A program made the position numbers and the translations under genes. From Lachnospiraceae bacterium UBA7109 (GTDB taxonomy: Bacteria; Bacillota; Clostridia; Lachnospirales; Lachnospiraceae), in contig DKYD01000026.1 of assembly GCA_002492335.1 (NCBI GenBank), positions 1-40,305 on the forward strand: a stretch of DNA of 40,305 nucleotides, in the 5' to 3' direction. Below are positions 1-7,817 of the stretch, in pieces (position 1 is the stretch's first letter; every line of letters starts with the position of its first letter). A model generated the notes under the pieces. That model searched no databases. It was not told the origin of the DNA and saw only the letters and a program-made list of their open reading frames with translations.

Positions 1-100
1 CCTCCTATTATCATTACTCGCCAATTTCGGTGTTTACAAAAAATATGTAAAACTTTAACCTCATTGTGCGGCATACTCATATATAATAGCATATAGATAT
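1..100 (-). promoter_or_regulatory. Leader region of a gene lying off the left edge
   Basis: This 100-base stretch lies downstream of the amidohydrolase stop. Read on the minus strand it ends in a strong ribosome binding site (TAGGAGG at 7-1), so a minus-strand gene probably starts just outside the window. An inverted repeat, TTTACA-N7-TGTAAA, occupies 33-51 and could be an operator or a small hairpin. I found no convincing -35/-10 pair and no terminator with a T tract for the amidohydrolase. The off-window gene is an inference from the ribosome binding site alone. Confidence 0.4.
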
Positions 101-889
101 TTAAAAATCAAGAAGCTTACATGCGTTTTTATAAAATATTTTTTCACGTTCTTCTTCTGTTAAAGCTATTTCATTTATAATCTTTATAAATTCTTTTGGG
201 CGACTCCATGGAAGATCTGTGGCAAATAAAATTTTATCTGCGCCATGATTCCGTACAATACGGAGAATCTGTTGTTCCGACATTTTATCAAGCGATACGC
301 CGGTATCAAAATACACCGGTTTTCCTACCAGATATTTTTCTGCATCATCCCACCGCTGATATCCTCCCATGTGGGCGAGAATCATTTTGGGAGGAGCAAC
401 TTCATCGATCATTTCCGCTGCCATTTCAGGTGTACAGTGAACATCATTTGGACTCTTCGGATCCATTCCTGCATGTACACTTATAATTAAATCAAGTTCA
501 GAAGCATAAGAAACGATTCGTTTATAACGAATATCATCAAAATGTGTTTCCTGATAGTCCGGATGAAGTTTGATTCCTTTAAGTCCCAGTTCTTTAATCT
601 GCCGAAGCTCTTCTTTATAATTTTCGGATGCCGGATGAACACTTCCAAAAGAAATAACCGGCTTTTCCTGATAACGTGCAGCAAATTCATTAATAGAACG
701 GAACTGCTTTGGCTTAGTAACTATCGGGAGGGCGATTGATAAATCCACCCCGGATTCTAATGTGATTTGTTTTAATTCCTCATAGGTTCCGTATATATGA
801 GGTTTCATCTGACATACATCGGCAAGATATGCAACTGTCTTTTTTGCGATTTTGTCCGGAAACATATGTGTATGAAAATCAATTATCAT
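101..889 (-). CDS. Amidohydrolase-family metal-dependent hydrolase (amidohydrolase 2 type)
   Basis: TIM-barrel metal hydrolase of about 262 residues. Visible family motifs are HTH at the N-terminus (residues 6-8), KLHPDYQ, a central SVHAGM, LAHMGG, and FATDLPW near the C-terminus, which carries the usual metal-binding Asp. These are the metal ligands and barrel-end loops of the amidohydrolase-2/uronate isomerase-like clan; the substrate cannot be predicted. The start is either GTG 898 or ATG 889. I prefer ATG because homologues begin at the MIIDFHTH segment and the upstream AAGGA sits too close to the GTG. It overlaps the end of the CBS-domain gene and is the last gene of the aspartate kinase operon, which suggests coupled translation. 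Its role with its neighbours is unknown. Confidence 0.8.
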   Translation of the reverse strand: MIIDFHTHMFPDKIAKKTVAYLADVCQMKPHIYGTYEELKQITLESGVDLSIALPIVTKPKQFRSINEFAARYQEKPVISFGSVHPASENYKEELRQIKELGLKGIKLHPDYQETHFDDIRYKRIVSYASELDLIISVHAGMDPKSPNDVHCTPEMAAEMIDEVAPPKMILAHMGGYQRWDDAEKYLVGKPVYFDTGVSLDKMSEQQILRIVRNHGADKILFATDLPWSRPKEFIKIINEIALTEEEREKIFYKNACKLLDF

Positions 890-1301
890 TTTTTTCACTG
901 TCCTTCATTCTATTATAACAATATCCAATAATATCACGTCTCGTAATAATACCGATGAAATGTTCCTCGTCATCCACAACCGGGACAAAGTTCTGCTCCA
1001 TTGCACGTTCTATCAGGTCTTCCATATTACATTCAACATTTACAAAATGATAATCCCGTCTTCGTTTTATCTTCATAATACTGATTACTTCTGCTTTTTT
1101 CAGGTTCAAAAGATCCAGCTTTTTCAGCTCCCACAATAAATCGCCTTCTGTGATAGAACCTATATACTGTCCCTCTTTATTTAGGATCGGAATCGAGGAA
1201 TATTTGTGATATTCCATAATTTCCAAAGCCTGTCTTACTGTATGATAATCATAAACATATGCAATTTCACTTTTAGGCTTCAGAAAAAATAAAATGTTCA
1301 T
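879..1301 (-). CDS. Small protein of two CBS domains
   Basis: A 140-residue cytosolic protein made of two CBS repeats, roughly residues 8-60 and 75-132. Each contains the typical pattern of a hydrophobic strand, a Pro-Val or Pro-Ile, and a Gly-hydrophobic-Ile-Thr-x-x-Asp segment (GSITEGDLL; GIITRRDII). Stand-alone CBS pairs bind adenine nucleotides or S-adenosylmethionine and act as sensors. No catalytic domain is fused. An AGGAGG eight bases before ATG supports the start, and this site overlaps the TAG stop of the aspartate kinase gene 12 bases upstream, so the two are almost certainly cotranscribed and perhaps coupled. A nucleotide-sensing role in amino-acid metabolism is plausible but is only inference. 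Confidence 0.85.
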   Translation of the reverse strand: MNILFFLKPKSEIAYVYDYHTVRQALEIMEYHKYSSIPILNKEGQYIGSITEGDLLWELKKLDLLNLKKAEVISIMKIKRRRDYHFVNVECNMEDLIERAMEQNFVPVVDDEEHFIGIITRRDIIGYCYNRMKDSEKNDN

Positions 1302-1313
1302 TCAGTCGGCCTC

Positions 1314-2645
1314 CTAGATCTGTGTTGTAACAAAAATATCATAAATTGCCTGAATCGCTGCATGGAAATCATGATTACGGACTCCAATAATAATATTCAA
1401 TTCACTGGATCCCTGATCAATCATTTTCACATTCACATTTGCATGAGCCAATGCAGAGAAAATGCGTCCGGAAGTACCTCTGGTCGCTCTCATACCACGT
1501 CCCACAACCGCAATCAGCGCAAGATCGGATTCAAGCTCCAGGACATCAGGAGAAACTGCGCGATGAATGCCTGCAATTACTTTCTGCTCTTTCTCCTCAA
1601 ATTCATCCTGGTGCACAAAAATTGTCATTGTATCAATGCCTGAAGGCATATGTTCAATGGAAATACCGTTTTGCTCAAATACTTCTAAAACTTTTTTGCA
1701 GAATCCAACCTCTGAATTCATCATCGCTTTTTCCACCGTGACAGAAGCAAAATCTTTCTTCCCGGCAACTCCGGTAATTGTAAATCTCGGTTTCTGACAG
1801 GTTGCTTCTACAATCAAAGTACCTTTATCTTCCGGCATATTTGTGTTTCGTATGTTGATCGGAATTCCTTCTTTTCTTACCGGAAAAATCGCATCCTCGT
1901 GGAGCACGGTTGCCCCCATATAAGAAAGCTCCCGAAGTTCCCGGTAAGTAATGACATCAATCGCTTTGGGATTTTTGATAATTCTCGGATCTGCAATCAG
2001 GAATCCGGATACATCTGTCCAGTTTTCATACAGATCTGCATGAACTGCTTTTGCTACGATAGAGCCTGTAATATCTGAACCGCCACGTGAAAATGTCTTG
2101 ATTTTCCCATCGGGCATAGCGCCGTAAAATCCCGGAATTACAGCACGCTCTGCAGATGCAAGTCTTTCTGAGAGAACTTCATTTGTTTTTTCAGCATCGA
2201 ACTCACCCTCATCATCAAAGAAAATCACTTCAGCCGCATCAATAAATTCATATCCAAGATATTTTGACATGATAATACCATTCAGGTATTCCCCGCGGGA
2301 AGCAGCATAATCCCTTCCGGCTTTTTTGCTGAAATTTTCTTTAATTATTTTAAATTCCTCTTCCAGAGACAGATCAAGCTCTAATCCTCTGATAATGGAA
2401 TTATAGCGTTCTTTAATTGCCTCCAGCAACTCTTCAAAATCTTCTTCCATGTCATCCTCCAGAATTGCCTGGCGATAACAGCTGTATAGCATATCTGTAA
2501 CTTTTGTATCTGTAGGGGTACGTTTCCCCGGTGCTGATGGAATCACATAACGTCTGGTGTCCTCTTTGCGGATAATATTTCCGACTTTTTTAAATTGTTC
2601 TGCACTGGCAAGTGAACTTCCGCCAAATTTTACAACCTTAATCAT
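1314..2645 (-). CDS. Aspartate kinase (monofunctional, with ACT domains)
   Basis: Phosphorylates L-aspartate, the first step toward lysine, threonine, methionine and diaminopimelate. The protein has 443 residues, the normal size for a monofunctional aspartokinase. The nucleotide/substrate signature KFGGSS is at residues 6-11, and the kinase core has FSRGGSDITGS near residue 190. The C-terminal 150 residues form two ACT repeats, one opening at ITGVAGKKDFASVTV and one at LALIAVVGRGM, so feedback control by an end-product amino acid is expected. It heads a cluster with the CBS protein and the amidohydrolase. The 91-base upstream gap holds a candidate sigma-A promoter but is too short for a lysine riboswitch. 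Sequence alone does not tell which isoform (lysC-, thrA- or dapG-type) it is. Confidence 0.95.
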   Translation of the reverse strand: MIKVVKFGGSSLASAEQFKKVGNIIRKEDTRRYVIPSAPGKRTPTDTKVTDMLYSCYRQAILEDDMEEDFEELLEAIKERYNSIIRGLELDLSLEEEFKIIKENFSKKAGRDYAASRGEYLNGIIMSKYLGYEFIDAAEVIFFDDEGEFDAEKTNEVLSERLASAERAVIPGFYGAMPDGKIKTFSRGGSDITGSIVAKAVHADLYENWTDVSGFLIADPRIIKNPKAIDVITYRELRELSYMGATVLHEDAIFPVRKEGIPINIRNTNMPEDKGTLIVEATCQKPRFTITGVAGKKDFASVTVEKAMMNSEVGFCKKVLEVFEQNGISIEHMPSGIDTMTIFVHQDEFEEKEQKVIAGIHRAVSPDVLELESDLALIAVVGRGMRATRGTSGRIFSALAHANVNVKMIDQGSSELNIIIGVRNHDFHAAIQAIYDIFVTTQI

Positions 2646-2689
2646 CTTTTACGTATTCCTCCCAATTACTCTTTCTATCGTACCTTACT

Positions 2690-2718
2690 ATACTACCTCA
2701 TTTTTTTTATATCTGCAA
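2690..2718 (-). promoter_or_regulatory. Candidate sigma-A promoter for aspartate kinase
   Basis: On the minus strand, TTGCAG (2718-2713) and TAGTAT (2695-2690) are separated by 17 bases. Each hexamer matches consensus at four of six positions. The predicted transcript would start about 40 bases upstream of the aspartate kinase ATG. It lies in the only gap between ybaK and the kinase gene. Confidence 0.45.
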
Positions 2719-2736
2719 CGAAAAAAAACACAAGCT

Positions 2737-3225
2737 TTAAATTTCTCTTCGAATTACGTCTGCAAACAAAGCATTTGCGACCCGTTTCAAATCTGCCGGC
2801 AAAATTGTCAGCTGCATACCAAGCTTTCCGCCGCTCACATGCATATGCTCCAGGTTCTGTGCATCCTCCTGAATGACAGTTGGAAATTGTTTTTTCATTC
2901 CTATAGAAGTACAGCCGCCTCTCACATATCCGGTTACTTTCGTAAGCTCTTTTAGAGGCAGCATTTCCAATGATTTTTCGTTTACCACCCGGGCGGCCTT
3001 CTTAAAATCAATCTCCGCTTCAATTGGAATAACGAATACATAATGCCCGCCGCTTTTTCCTGTTGTTACAAGAGTTTTATATACGTACGCATGATCGTAT
3101 CCCAGCCTGTCTGCAGTCTCAATTCCATCTGTAAATTCTTCACATTCATATTCTTCATATTTATAATCAATTTTCATACGGTCAAGGATGCGCATGGCAT
3201 TTGTTTTTACTTCCTTTTTTCCCAA
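2737..3225 (-). CDS. ybaK: Cys-tRNA(Pro)/Cys-tRNA(Cys) deacylase, YbaK/EbsC family
   Basis: Trans-editing enzyme that hydrolyses cysteine mischarged on tRNA-Pro. It is 162 residues long, typical of the YbaK single-domain family. Diagnostic segments are GYVRGGCTSIGMKK near residues 100-113, with an invariant Lys-Lys, and the central strand HYVFVIPIEAEIDFKKAA containing the active-site lysine region. The start is TTG at 3225, preceded by GAGGTG seven bases upstream; the next in-frame ATG is ten codons later and has no comparable ribosome site. It follows the DUF2344 gene after 20 bases and is probably cotranscribed with the radical SAM pair. Confidence 0.92.
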   Translation of the reverse strand: MGKKEVKTNAMRILDRMKIDYKYEEYECEEFTDGIETADRLGYDHAYVYKTLVTTGKSGGHYVFVIPIEAEIDFKKAARVVNEKSLEMLPLKELTKVTGYVRGGCTSIGMKKQFPTVIQEDAQNLEHMHVSGGKLGMQLTILPADLKRVANALFADVIRREI

Positions 3226-3245
3226 TGTCTGTCACCTCGTATTTT

Positions 3246-3959
3246 TTACAAAATTATTTTTCCCATATCTGAAAGAGGCACAAATGTTCCCGCCTCATTT
3301 CTGGCATATACATCTACACGATGGTAATGAAGTGCAGTTTCCTCAGCTCCTGTATAGTTAAGAAACGTGTCCATAACCAGATCCGGCTTCAGGTTCTGCT
3401 CACTTCCTGTAGCAAGGAACAGATAAATACTGTCAGCATCCGGATGCATATCGTAAATCATAGGCTTGATATCCACTTCTTTTTCGCTTCTCTTTGTCTT
3501 TTTCCACACAGTGATATGCTCCTGCGCCAGAAATTCTTCTATTTCTTCAGTCCAGTTTCCCGGAAGCGGCAGGCGGATATCTGAAGTTTTCGCAGACTCC
3601 AGAGGATAGACACGGTAAGAAGCAGCAGCGGTAATCGTCATACCGCTTGCTTTTTTCTCATCCGGAATTTCCACAAAACTTACAACATCAATTCCTTCTG
3701 TCATAACACGATTCATCTGTGATATGGCGTCCTCTGAGCTTATTTTTTCTGTGAGTTCAATATCCAGATATTCACCCTCACTCGTAATACCAACACCAAG
3801 AGGCTGGGCAAAAGACATAATCATATGCGGACTATATCCGCCTGTGAAGGCAATCGGAATGTCTGCTCTTCGCATTGCTTTTTGAAAGTAGCGCATCACA
3901 TCCAGATGTCCGATAAATTTCATAACTCCATACTTGCGAAATTTAATTCTTGCTTTCAA
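3246..3959 (-). CDS. TIGR03936/DUF2344 family radical SAM-associated protein
   Basis: Partner protein of the B12-type radical SAM protein encoded immediately upstream. The N-terminal segment (ARIKFRKYGVMKFIGHLDVMR) and the following GYSPHMIMSFAQPLGVG are the family hallmarks. The molecular function of the family is not established; it is thought to be RNA- or tRNA-related because relatives are fused to or sit beside the radical SAM protein and RNase G. I place the start at TTG 3959, eight bases after AAGGAGG, because it reproduces the usual family N-terminus. GTG 3962 is also possible, and an upstream ATG at 3992 would overlap the previous gene by 50 bases without a ribosome site. The chosen start overlaps the upstream stop by 17 bases, which suggests coupling. 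Confidence 0.88.
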   Translation of the reverse strand: MKARIKFRKYGVMKFIGHLDVMRYFQKAMRRADIPIAFTGGYSPHMIMSFAQPLGVGITSEGEYLDIELTEKISSEDAISQMNRVMTEGIDVVSFVEIPDEKKASGMTITAAASYRVYPLESAKTSDIRLPLPGNWTEEIEEFLAQEHITVWKKTKRSEKEVDIKPMIYDMHPDADSIYLFLATGSEQNLKPDLVMDTFLNYTGAEETALHYHRVDVYARNEAGTFVPLSDMGKIIL

Positions 3960-5808
3960 CACAGACGCCTCCTTTCCATCTGGCAGCCCCACAGCCGGAA
4001 CACTGCTGTCTGCAGTTCGGTGTTACTTCTCCTCTCATGGCACGTTCCCATTCTTTTTTGAGAAAATCCTTTGTTACACCGATATCAATAAAATCCCATG
4101 GGAATTTCTCATCCATAGAACGTTCTCTTAAATTATAAAATGCCATATCAATACCTGTATTTTCAAAAGCAGTAAGCCATTTATCATAATCAAAATAATC
4201 ACTCCAGGAATCATAAAGACATCCCAGGCGGTATGCCTCCAGCAAAACGGCGCCGGTTCGTCTGTCGCCTCTTGCAAAAACTCCCTCCAAAACTGTTACT
4301 TCTGCATCATGCCAGTGATACCTGAGGCTCTTACGGTTTAACTGATCGTTAAATGCATGCTTTACGACAGCCGCACGCGCCACATACTCTGTGTTTGTGA
4401 ACATTTTCGCCCATTGGAATGGTGTAAATGGTTTTGGTATAAAAAAGGATGTACTGGTTGTAATCTGACATTTTCCGTTCCGCTGGTCTTTTGGAATCTC
4501 ATAATAACGTCTGGCAACTTTGTCTGCCAGTTCTGCAATTGCTTTCATATCTTCTTCCGTTTCGGTAGGAAGTCCCAGCATAAAGTAAAGCTTGACCTTA
4601 TTCCAGCCCCCTTCAAAAGCCTGTCCCGCACCATTCAGGATATCTTCTTCTGTAAGTCCTTTATTAATTACATTTCTCATACGCTGAGAACCGGCTTCCG
4701 GTGCGAAAGTAAGGCTGCTTTTACGGATATCCTGTACCTTCTCCATTACATCAAGAGAAAAGGCGTCTATTCTAAGAGACGGAAGTGAAATATTGATTCC
4801 TTTCCCTTTGAATTCTTCGATTAAAAATGTAACCAGCTCTTTCAAACTGCTGTAATCACTGGAACTTAAGGAACTTAAAGAAATTTCCTCATGCCCGGTA
4901 TTCTTAAGCATCTGATAAGCATAATCTTTCAGCATTTCAACGTCACGCTCCCTTGTGGGACGGTAAAGCATACCGGCCTGGCAGAAGCGGCATCCCCGGA
5001 TACATCCCCGCTGAATTTCCAGAACGACTCTGTCCTGTGTTACCTTGATAAATGGAACAACCGGAGCTTTTGGATAATAACTGTTCGTTACATCCATAAC
5101 AATTTGTTTCCGGATAGTTGCTTTGGCATGGGGATTATTGGGAACAAAGCTTTCAATCGTGCCGTCTTCCTTATAAGTCACATCATAAAAAGAGGGAACA
5201 TAAATCCCTTCTATCTGTGCCGCTTTTTCCAGGTAGTCCTTTCTTGAACCACCATTTGCTTTGTTTTCTTTATACGCATCCAGAAGCTCTCCATAGACTG
5301 TTTCACCTTCTCCGATATAAAACAGGTCAAAAAAATCAGCCAGAGGCTCCGGATTATAGGTACAGGGGCCGCCGCCGATGACAATCGGATCCTGTTCACA
5401 TCTCTCAGAAGCCTTTAATGGAATCCCGCTCAAATCTAACACCTGAAGAATATTGGTATAACACATTTCATACTGAATCGTGATTCCAAGAAAATCAAAA
5501 TCTTTTACCGGATCCTGTGATTCAAGTGCAAAAAGAGGAATCTTCTGCTCCCTCATAATCTTGTCCAGATCAAGCCATGGTGAATATACTCGTTCACACC
5601 ACACGTCATCTCTCCGGTTAAACATATCGTACAATATCTGTATCCCCAGATGGGACATGCCGATTTCATAGACGTCCGGAAAACACATAGCAAACCGGAT
5701 ATCAACAGAACCCTTATCTTTCATTACAGAATTAATTTCATTTCCAATATAACGTGCAGGTTTTTCGATTTTTAATAATATGTCATCTGTTAAAGCAAGT
5801 TTTCTCAT
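3943..5808 (-). CDS. TIGR03960 family B12-binding domain/radical SAM protein
   Basis: A 621-residue radical SAM enzyme with an N-terminal B12-binding-like region (roughly residues 30-200, including the GGGPCTYNPEP loop) and a radical SAM core. The [4Fe-4S]-binding cysteines are C269, C273 and C276 (RGCIRGCRFCQAG). A second cysteine cluster at the extreme C-terminus (CRQQCSGCGAARWKGGVC) is characteristic of this family and could bind metal. The substrate is unknown; association with the DUF2344 protein points to an RNA-linked modification, by inference. AGAGGA precedes the ATG at a good distance. In many Clostridia the pair is followed by rng and rplU, but here it is followed by ybaK. Confidence 0.93.
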   Translation of the reverse strand: MRKLALTDDILLKIEKPARYIGNEINSVMKDKGSVDIRFAMCFPDVYEIGMSHLGIQILYDMFNRRDDVWCERVYSPWLDLDKIMREQKIPLFALESQDPVKDFDFLGITIQYEMCYTNILQVLDLSGIPLKASERCEQDPIVIGGGPCTYNPEPLADFFDLFYIGEGETVYGELLDAYKENKANGGSRKDYLEKAAQIEGIYVPSFYDVTYKEDGTIESFVPNNPHAKATIRKQIVMDVTNSYYPKAPVVPFIKVTQDRVVLEIQRGCIRGCRFCQAGMLYRPTRERDVEMLKDYAYQMLKNTGHEEISLSSLSSSDYSSLKELVTFLIEEFKGKGINISLPSLRIDAFSLDVMEKVQDIRKSSLTFAPEAGSQRMRNVINKGLTEEDILNGAGQAFEGGWNKVKLYFMLGLPTETEEDMKAIAELADKVARRYYEIPKDQRNGKCQITTSTSFFIPKPFTPFQWAKMFTNTEYVARAAVVKHAFNDQLNRKSLRYHWHDAEVTVLEGVFARGDRRTGAVLLEAYRLGCLYDSWSDYFDYDKWLTAFENTGIDMAFYNLRERSMDEKFPWDFIDIGVTKDFLKKEWERAMRGEVTPNCRQQCSGCGAARWKGGVCVESKN

Positions 5809-5823
5809 ATTTTTCCTCTTTAT

Positions 5824-6354
5824 CTATTCTTCATACTCATCATCTTCCGGTTGCCACGCTTCACCAAAGTCTACATCTTTAAACAGAGCTGCCAGTCCCG
5901 TTATTTGTTTCAGGCGCAGAATTTCATCACGATCCATTCCCAGATGTCTGGATATCCAGGCATCCGTTCTTCCAAGTTCATGAAGCTCTTTTACAATGTT
6001 ACTCATCAAATCGACGGTATGATTTCCGCGGGCCCGGTTATGGCGGATGGTGCTTGCCATACGTTTGTCAATGGGTTTATCAATAATAGAAACAGGCAGC
6101 AATCCATTTTCACGCTCATAAATATCAGGATGCTCCAGCATTACCCGATAGCGGTGAAATCCATCCACAATCAAATAAAGATCCTGTGTTTTATCATAAT
6201 AACACACAACAGGCATCGTGTAACCATCTTCCCTGATACTTTCATATAAAAGCTGCATCTCAGGAGGTGCAACCTTATTTGGATTATAATCATTTGGCTG
6301 AACCTTTTCAATTGGAACAGCAATTACATTGTATACCGGACTTTTGTATTCCAT
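5824..6354 (-). CDS. ParB-N/sulfiredoxin-fold protein, IbrB-like
   Basis: About 176 residues. The N-terminal 110 residues match the ParB nuclease-like fold: the strand IEKVQPNDYNPN, the loop VDGFHRYRV in the position of the ParB 'GERR' box, and HNRARGNH in the position of the ENxQR box. A short helical segment (DAWISRHLGMDRDEILRLKQ) resembles a helix-turn-helix, and the tail is acidic. In E. coli, IbrB acts with IbrA to activate eib genes; in other bacteria the pair is of unknown function. The gene overlaps the end of the ibrA-like gene by ATGA if it starts at 6360, or begins at ATG 6354 with GAGGAA eight bases upstream, which I prefer. Coupled expression with the partner is very likely. Confidence 0.85.
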   Translation of the reverse strand: MEYKSPVYNVIAVPIEKVQPNDYNPNKVAPPEMQLLYESIREDGYTMPVVCYYDKTQDLYLIVDGFHRYRVMLEHPDIYERENGLLPVSIIDKPIDKRMASTIRHNRARGNHTVDLMSNIVKELHELGRTDAWISRHLGMDRDEILRLKQITGLAALFKDVDFGEAWQPEDDEYEE

Positions 6355-6356
6355 AA

Positions 6357-7676
6357 TCATATTTCCTCTATGCTTTCGTATTTTTTCCGGATGAAATCCA
6401 GTCTGTTCTGCTGCTGTCTTGTCATTCCGAATCCCATGAAACGACAGATGTGGTCATTCTTTAAAATGCAGTAGCACATCCGTTTCCAGCTGGGAATATC
6501 TTTTGTTGATTTAATATCATCTGTGTGATCCGGAATCGGTCCTACAAAAATAATGCGGGATTTCTTTTTTATTGTATAATTTGATACGCCGTTTCGCTTT
6601 ATATTATAACCATGTTCTAACAATTCTTCAATCACTGTTTCATCCAGGCCGCCTCCGGTCTTGTGCCAGAAATAAATGGAAGAATTAAACTTTTTGGCGT
6701 AATTATTTTTTAATCTTTTCGGTAACGTTGCTAACAGAAATTTTGTGTAGGATTTCCACGTATGTCCTTCCGGAAGCGAAATATTACGATAAGCCATCGC
6801 CTTTGTTTTTGCATAAATAGCTGTAAAATTAGCGCCCTGAACACGACCGACCAGCCGTACCCATATTTCCGGATCAATTACCCGGTACAGATTCAGGGAA
6901 TCTTTCGAGTAATCATTGAACGGAGAAGCAACCCGCATCTGGGAAGGAGTCAGACCCGCCATATAATAAAGGTCATATAAATGATTATAATCATAATTAA
7001 ACATATAAGTTGCGTGCCAGATATCCTTTGTAGACCAGTCATACAGCGGAGAAGCACACCAGACATCCTTGAACTGCCTGCTTATCCAGCATTCTTCCTT
7101 ATATCCATATTTTTTATTCAAAAATCCACTGTATCGCTGCAGAGATTCATCCGCCCGCATACCAAGCAGACAGACTGTCTTGCCATTATTATGCGATATC
7201 CGGTACCAACGTCCGAATTGCTTTGCCAGATCCTCCTGATGCATCCGGTAACGGTAAGTTGAAATGATATTATTTTTCAGATTAATTACGTATTCTTTAT
7301 CCGGCATTTTGCGAACCCAGATATCCTCTTTCGTATCATCCCATGGATACCAGTACATCTCATAACTGCTGAGTGCAGTTCTGGTTGCCATAGGCAGGCA
7401 GACCCAATAAGGCTCTACCTGATCTTTAATCCGTTCAAATGTCCGTTCTACATATTCGGACGTTACTGTATATTGCGCTTCAAAATCCTGATGAAATACT
7501 CCGATGACTTTATCCGGATAATAACGATTGCGGTAATCAAGCACAAGGTTGAGAAGCAGGCCGCTGTCCTTTCCTCCGGAAAAAGAAATATAAATATTAT
7601 CAAATTCTTCAAAAAGGAACTGCATTCGTTCTAAAAAAGCGTCATATACATTCTTATGTAAATAGTTACGAACCAT
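6357..7676 (-). CDS. Phosphoadenosine phosphosulfate reductase-family protein, IbrA-like (DUF3440)
   Basis: A 439-residue PP-loop protein. SFSGGKDS at residues 31-38 is the pyrophosphatase P-loop of the PAPS reductase/ATP-sulfurylase fold. It is followed by LPMATRTALSSYEMYWYPWDD, GMRADES, and SPLYDWSTKDIWHA, all typical of IbrA/DUF3440 rather than CysH, and there is no CysH-type C-terminal cysteine motif. The open frame extends upstream to 7757, but the ATG at 7676 has AAGGAGCC in front of it and the extra 27 codons would cover the promoter -10 box, so 7676 is the true start. The next gene is its ParB-like partner. The pair may modify or regulate nucleic acid, but the activity is unknown. Confidence 0.9.
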   Translation of the reverse strand: MVRNYLHKNVYDAFLERMQFLFEEFDNIYISFSGGKDSGLLLNLVLDYRNRYYPDKVIGVFHQDFEAQYTVTSEYVERTFERIKDQVEPYWVCLPMATRTALSSYEMYWYPWDDTKEDIWVRKMPDKEYVINLKNNIISTYRYRMHQEDLAKQFGRWYRISHNNGKTVCLLGMRADESLQRYSGFLNKKYGYKEECWISRQFKDVWCASPLYDWSTKDIWHATYMFNYDYNHLYDLYYMAGLTPSQMRVASPFNDYSKDSLNLYRVIDPEIWVRLVGRVQGANFTAIYAKTKAMAYRNISLPEGHTWKSYTKFLLATLPKRLKNNYAKKFNSSIYFWHKTGGGLDETVIEELLEHGYNIKRNGVSNYTIKKKSRIIFVGPIPDHTDDIKSTKDIPSWKRMCYCILKNDHICRFMGFGMTRQQQNRLDFIRKKYESIEEI

Positions 7677-7727
7677 GAAACAGGCTCCTTCCTTTTTATC
7701 TGTTGGTAAATATTTCCAATTGTTCCT

Positions 7728-7736
7728 ATTATACCA
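7728..7736 (-). promoter_or_regulatory. Extended -10 promoter of the ibrA-ibrB-like pair
   Basis: On the minus strand TGG-TATAAT (7736-7728) forms an extended -10 element with a perfect TATAAT. The best -35 is ATGACC 18 bases upstream, matching consensus at four of six positions. A transcript would start near 7721 and carry a leader of about 45 bases. The weak -35 suggests dependence on an activator. Confidence 0.65.
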
Positions 7737-7773
7737 CAAGAGAATAAGGATGGTCATTGCCTTTTCTTATTGT

Positions 7774-7785
7774 TTTAACGTTAAA
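7774..7785. promoter_or_regulatory. Perfect 12-bp palindrome upstream of the ibrAB-like promoter
   Basis: TTTAACGTTAAA is a perfect dyad located about 20 bases upstream of the ibrAB -35 region, so it would be centred near -60 from the predicted transcription start. It lies between the stop of the small membrane-protein gene and the ibrAB promoter. Position and symmetry suit a dimeric regulator, most naturally an activator. No regulator is identified. Confidence 0.35.
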
Positions 7786-7817
7786 CATACATCCGTTTTA
7801 CATAACAATATTTGCCA

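Noticed and set aside
2646..2736. Lysine riboswitch ahead of aspartate kinase
   Set aside because: The gap of 91 bases is too short for the aptamer, and no conserved core or terminator is present.
5824..7757. Prophage or genomic island carrying the IbrAB-like pair
   Set aside because: There is no integrase, attachment-site repeat, tRNA gene or phage gene nearby, and base composition does not visibly change.
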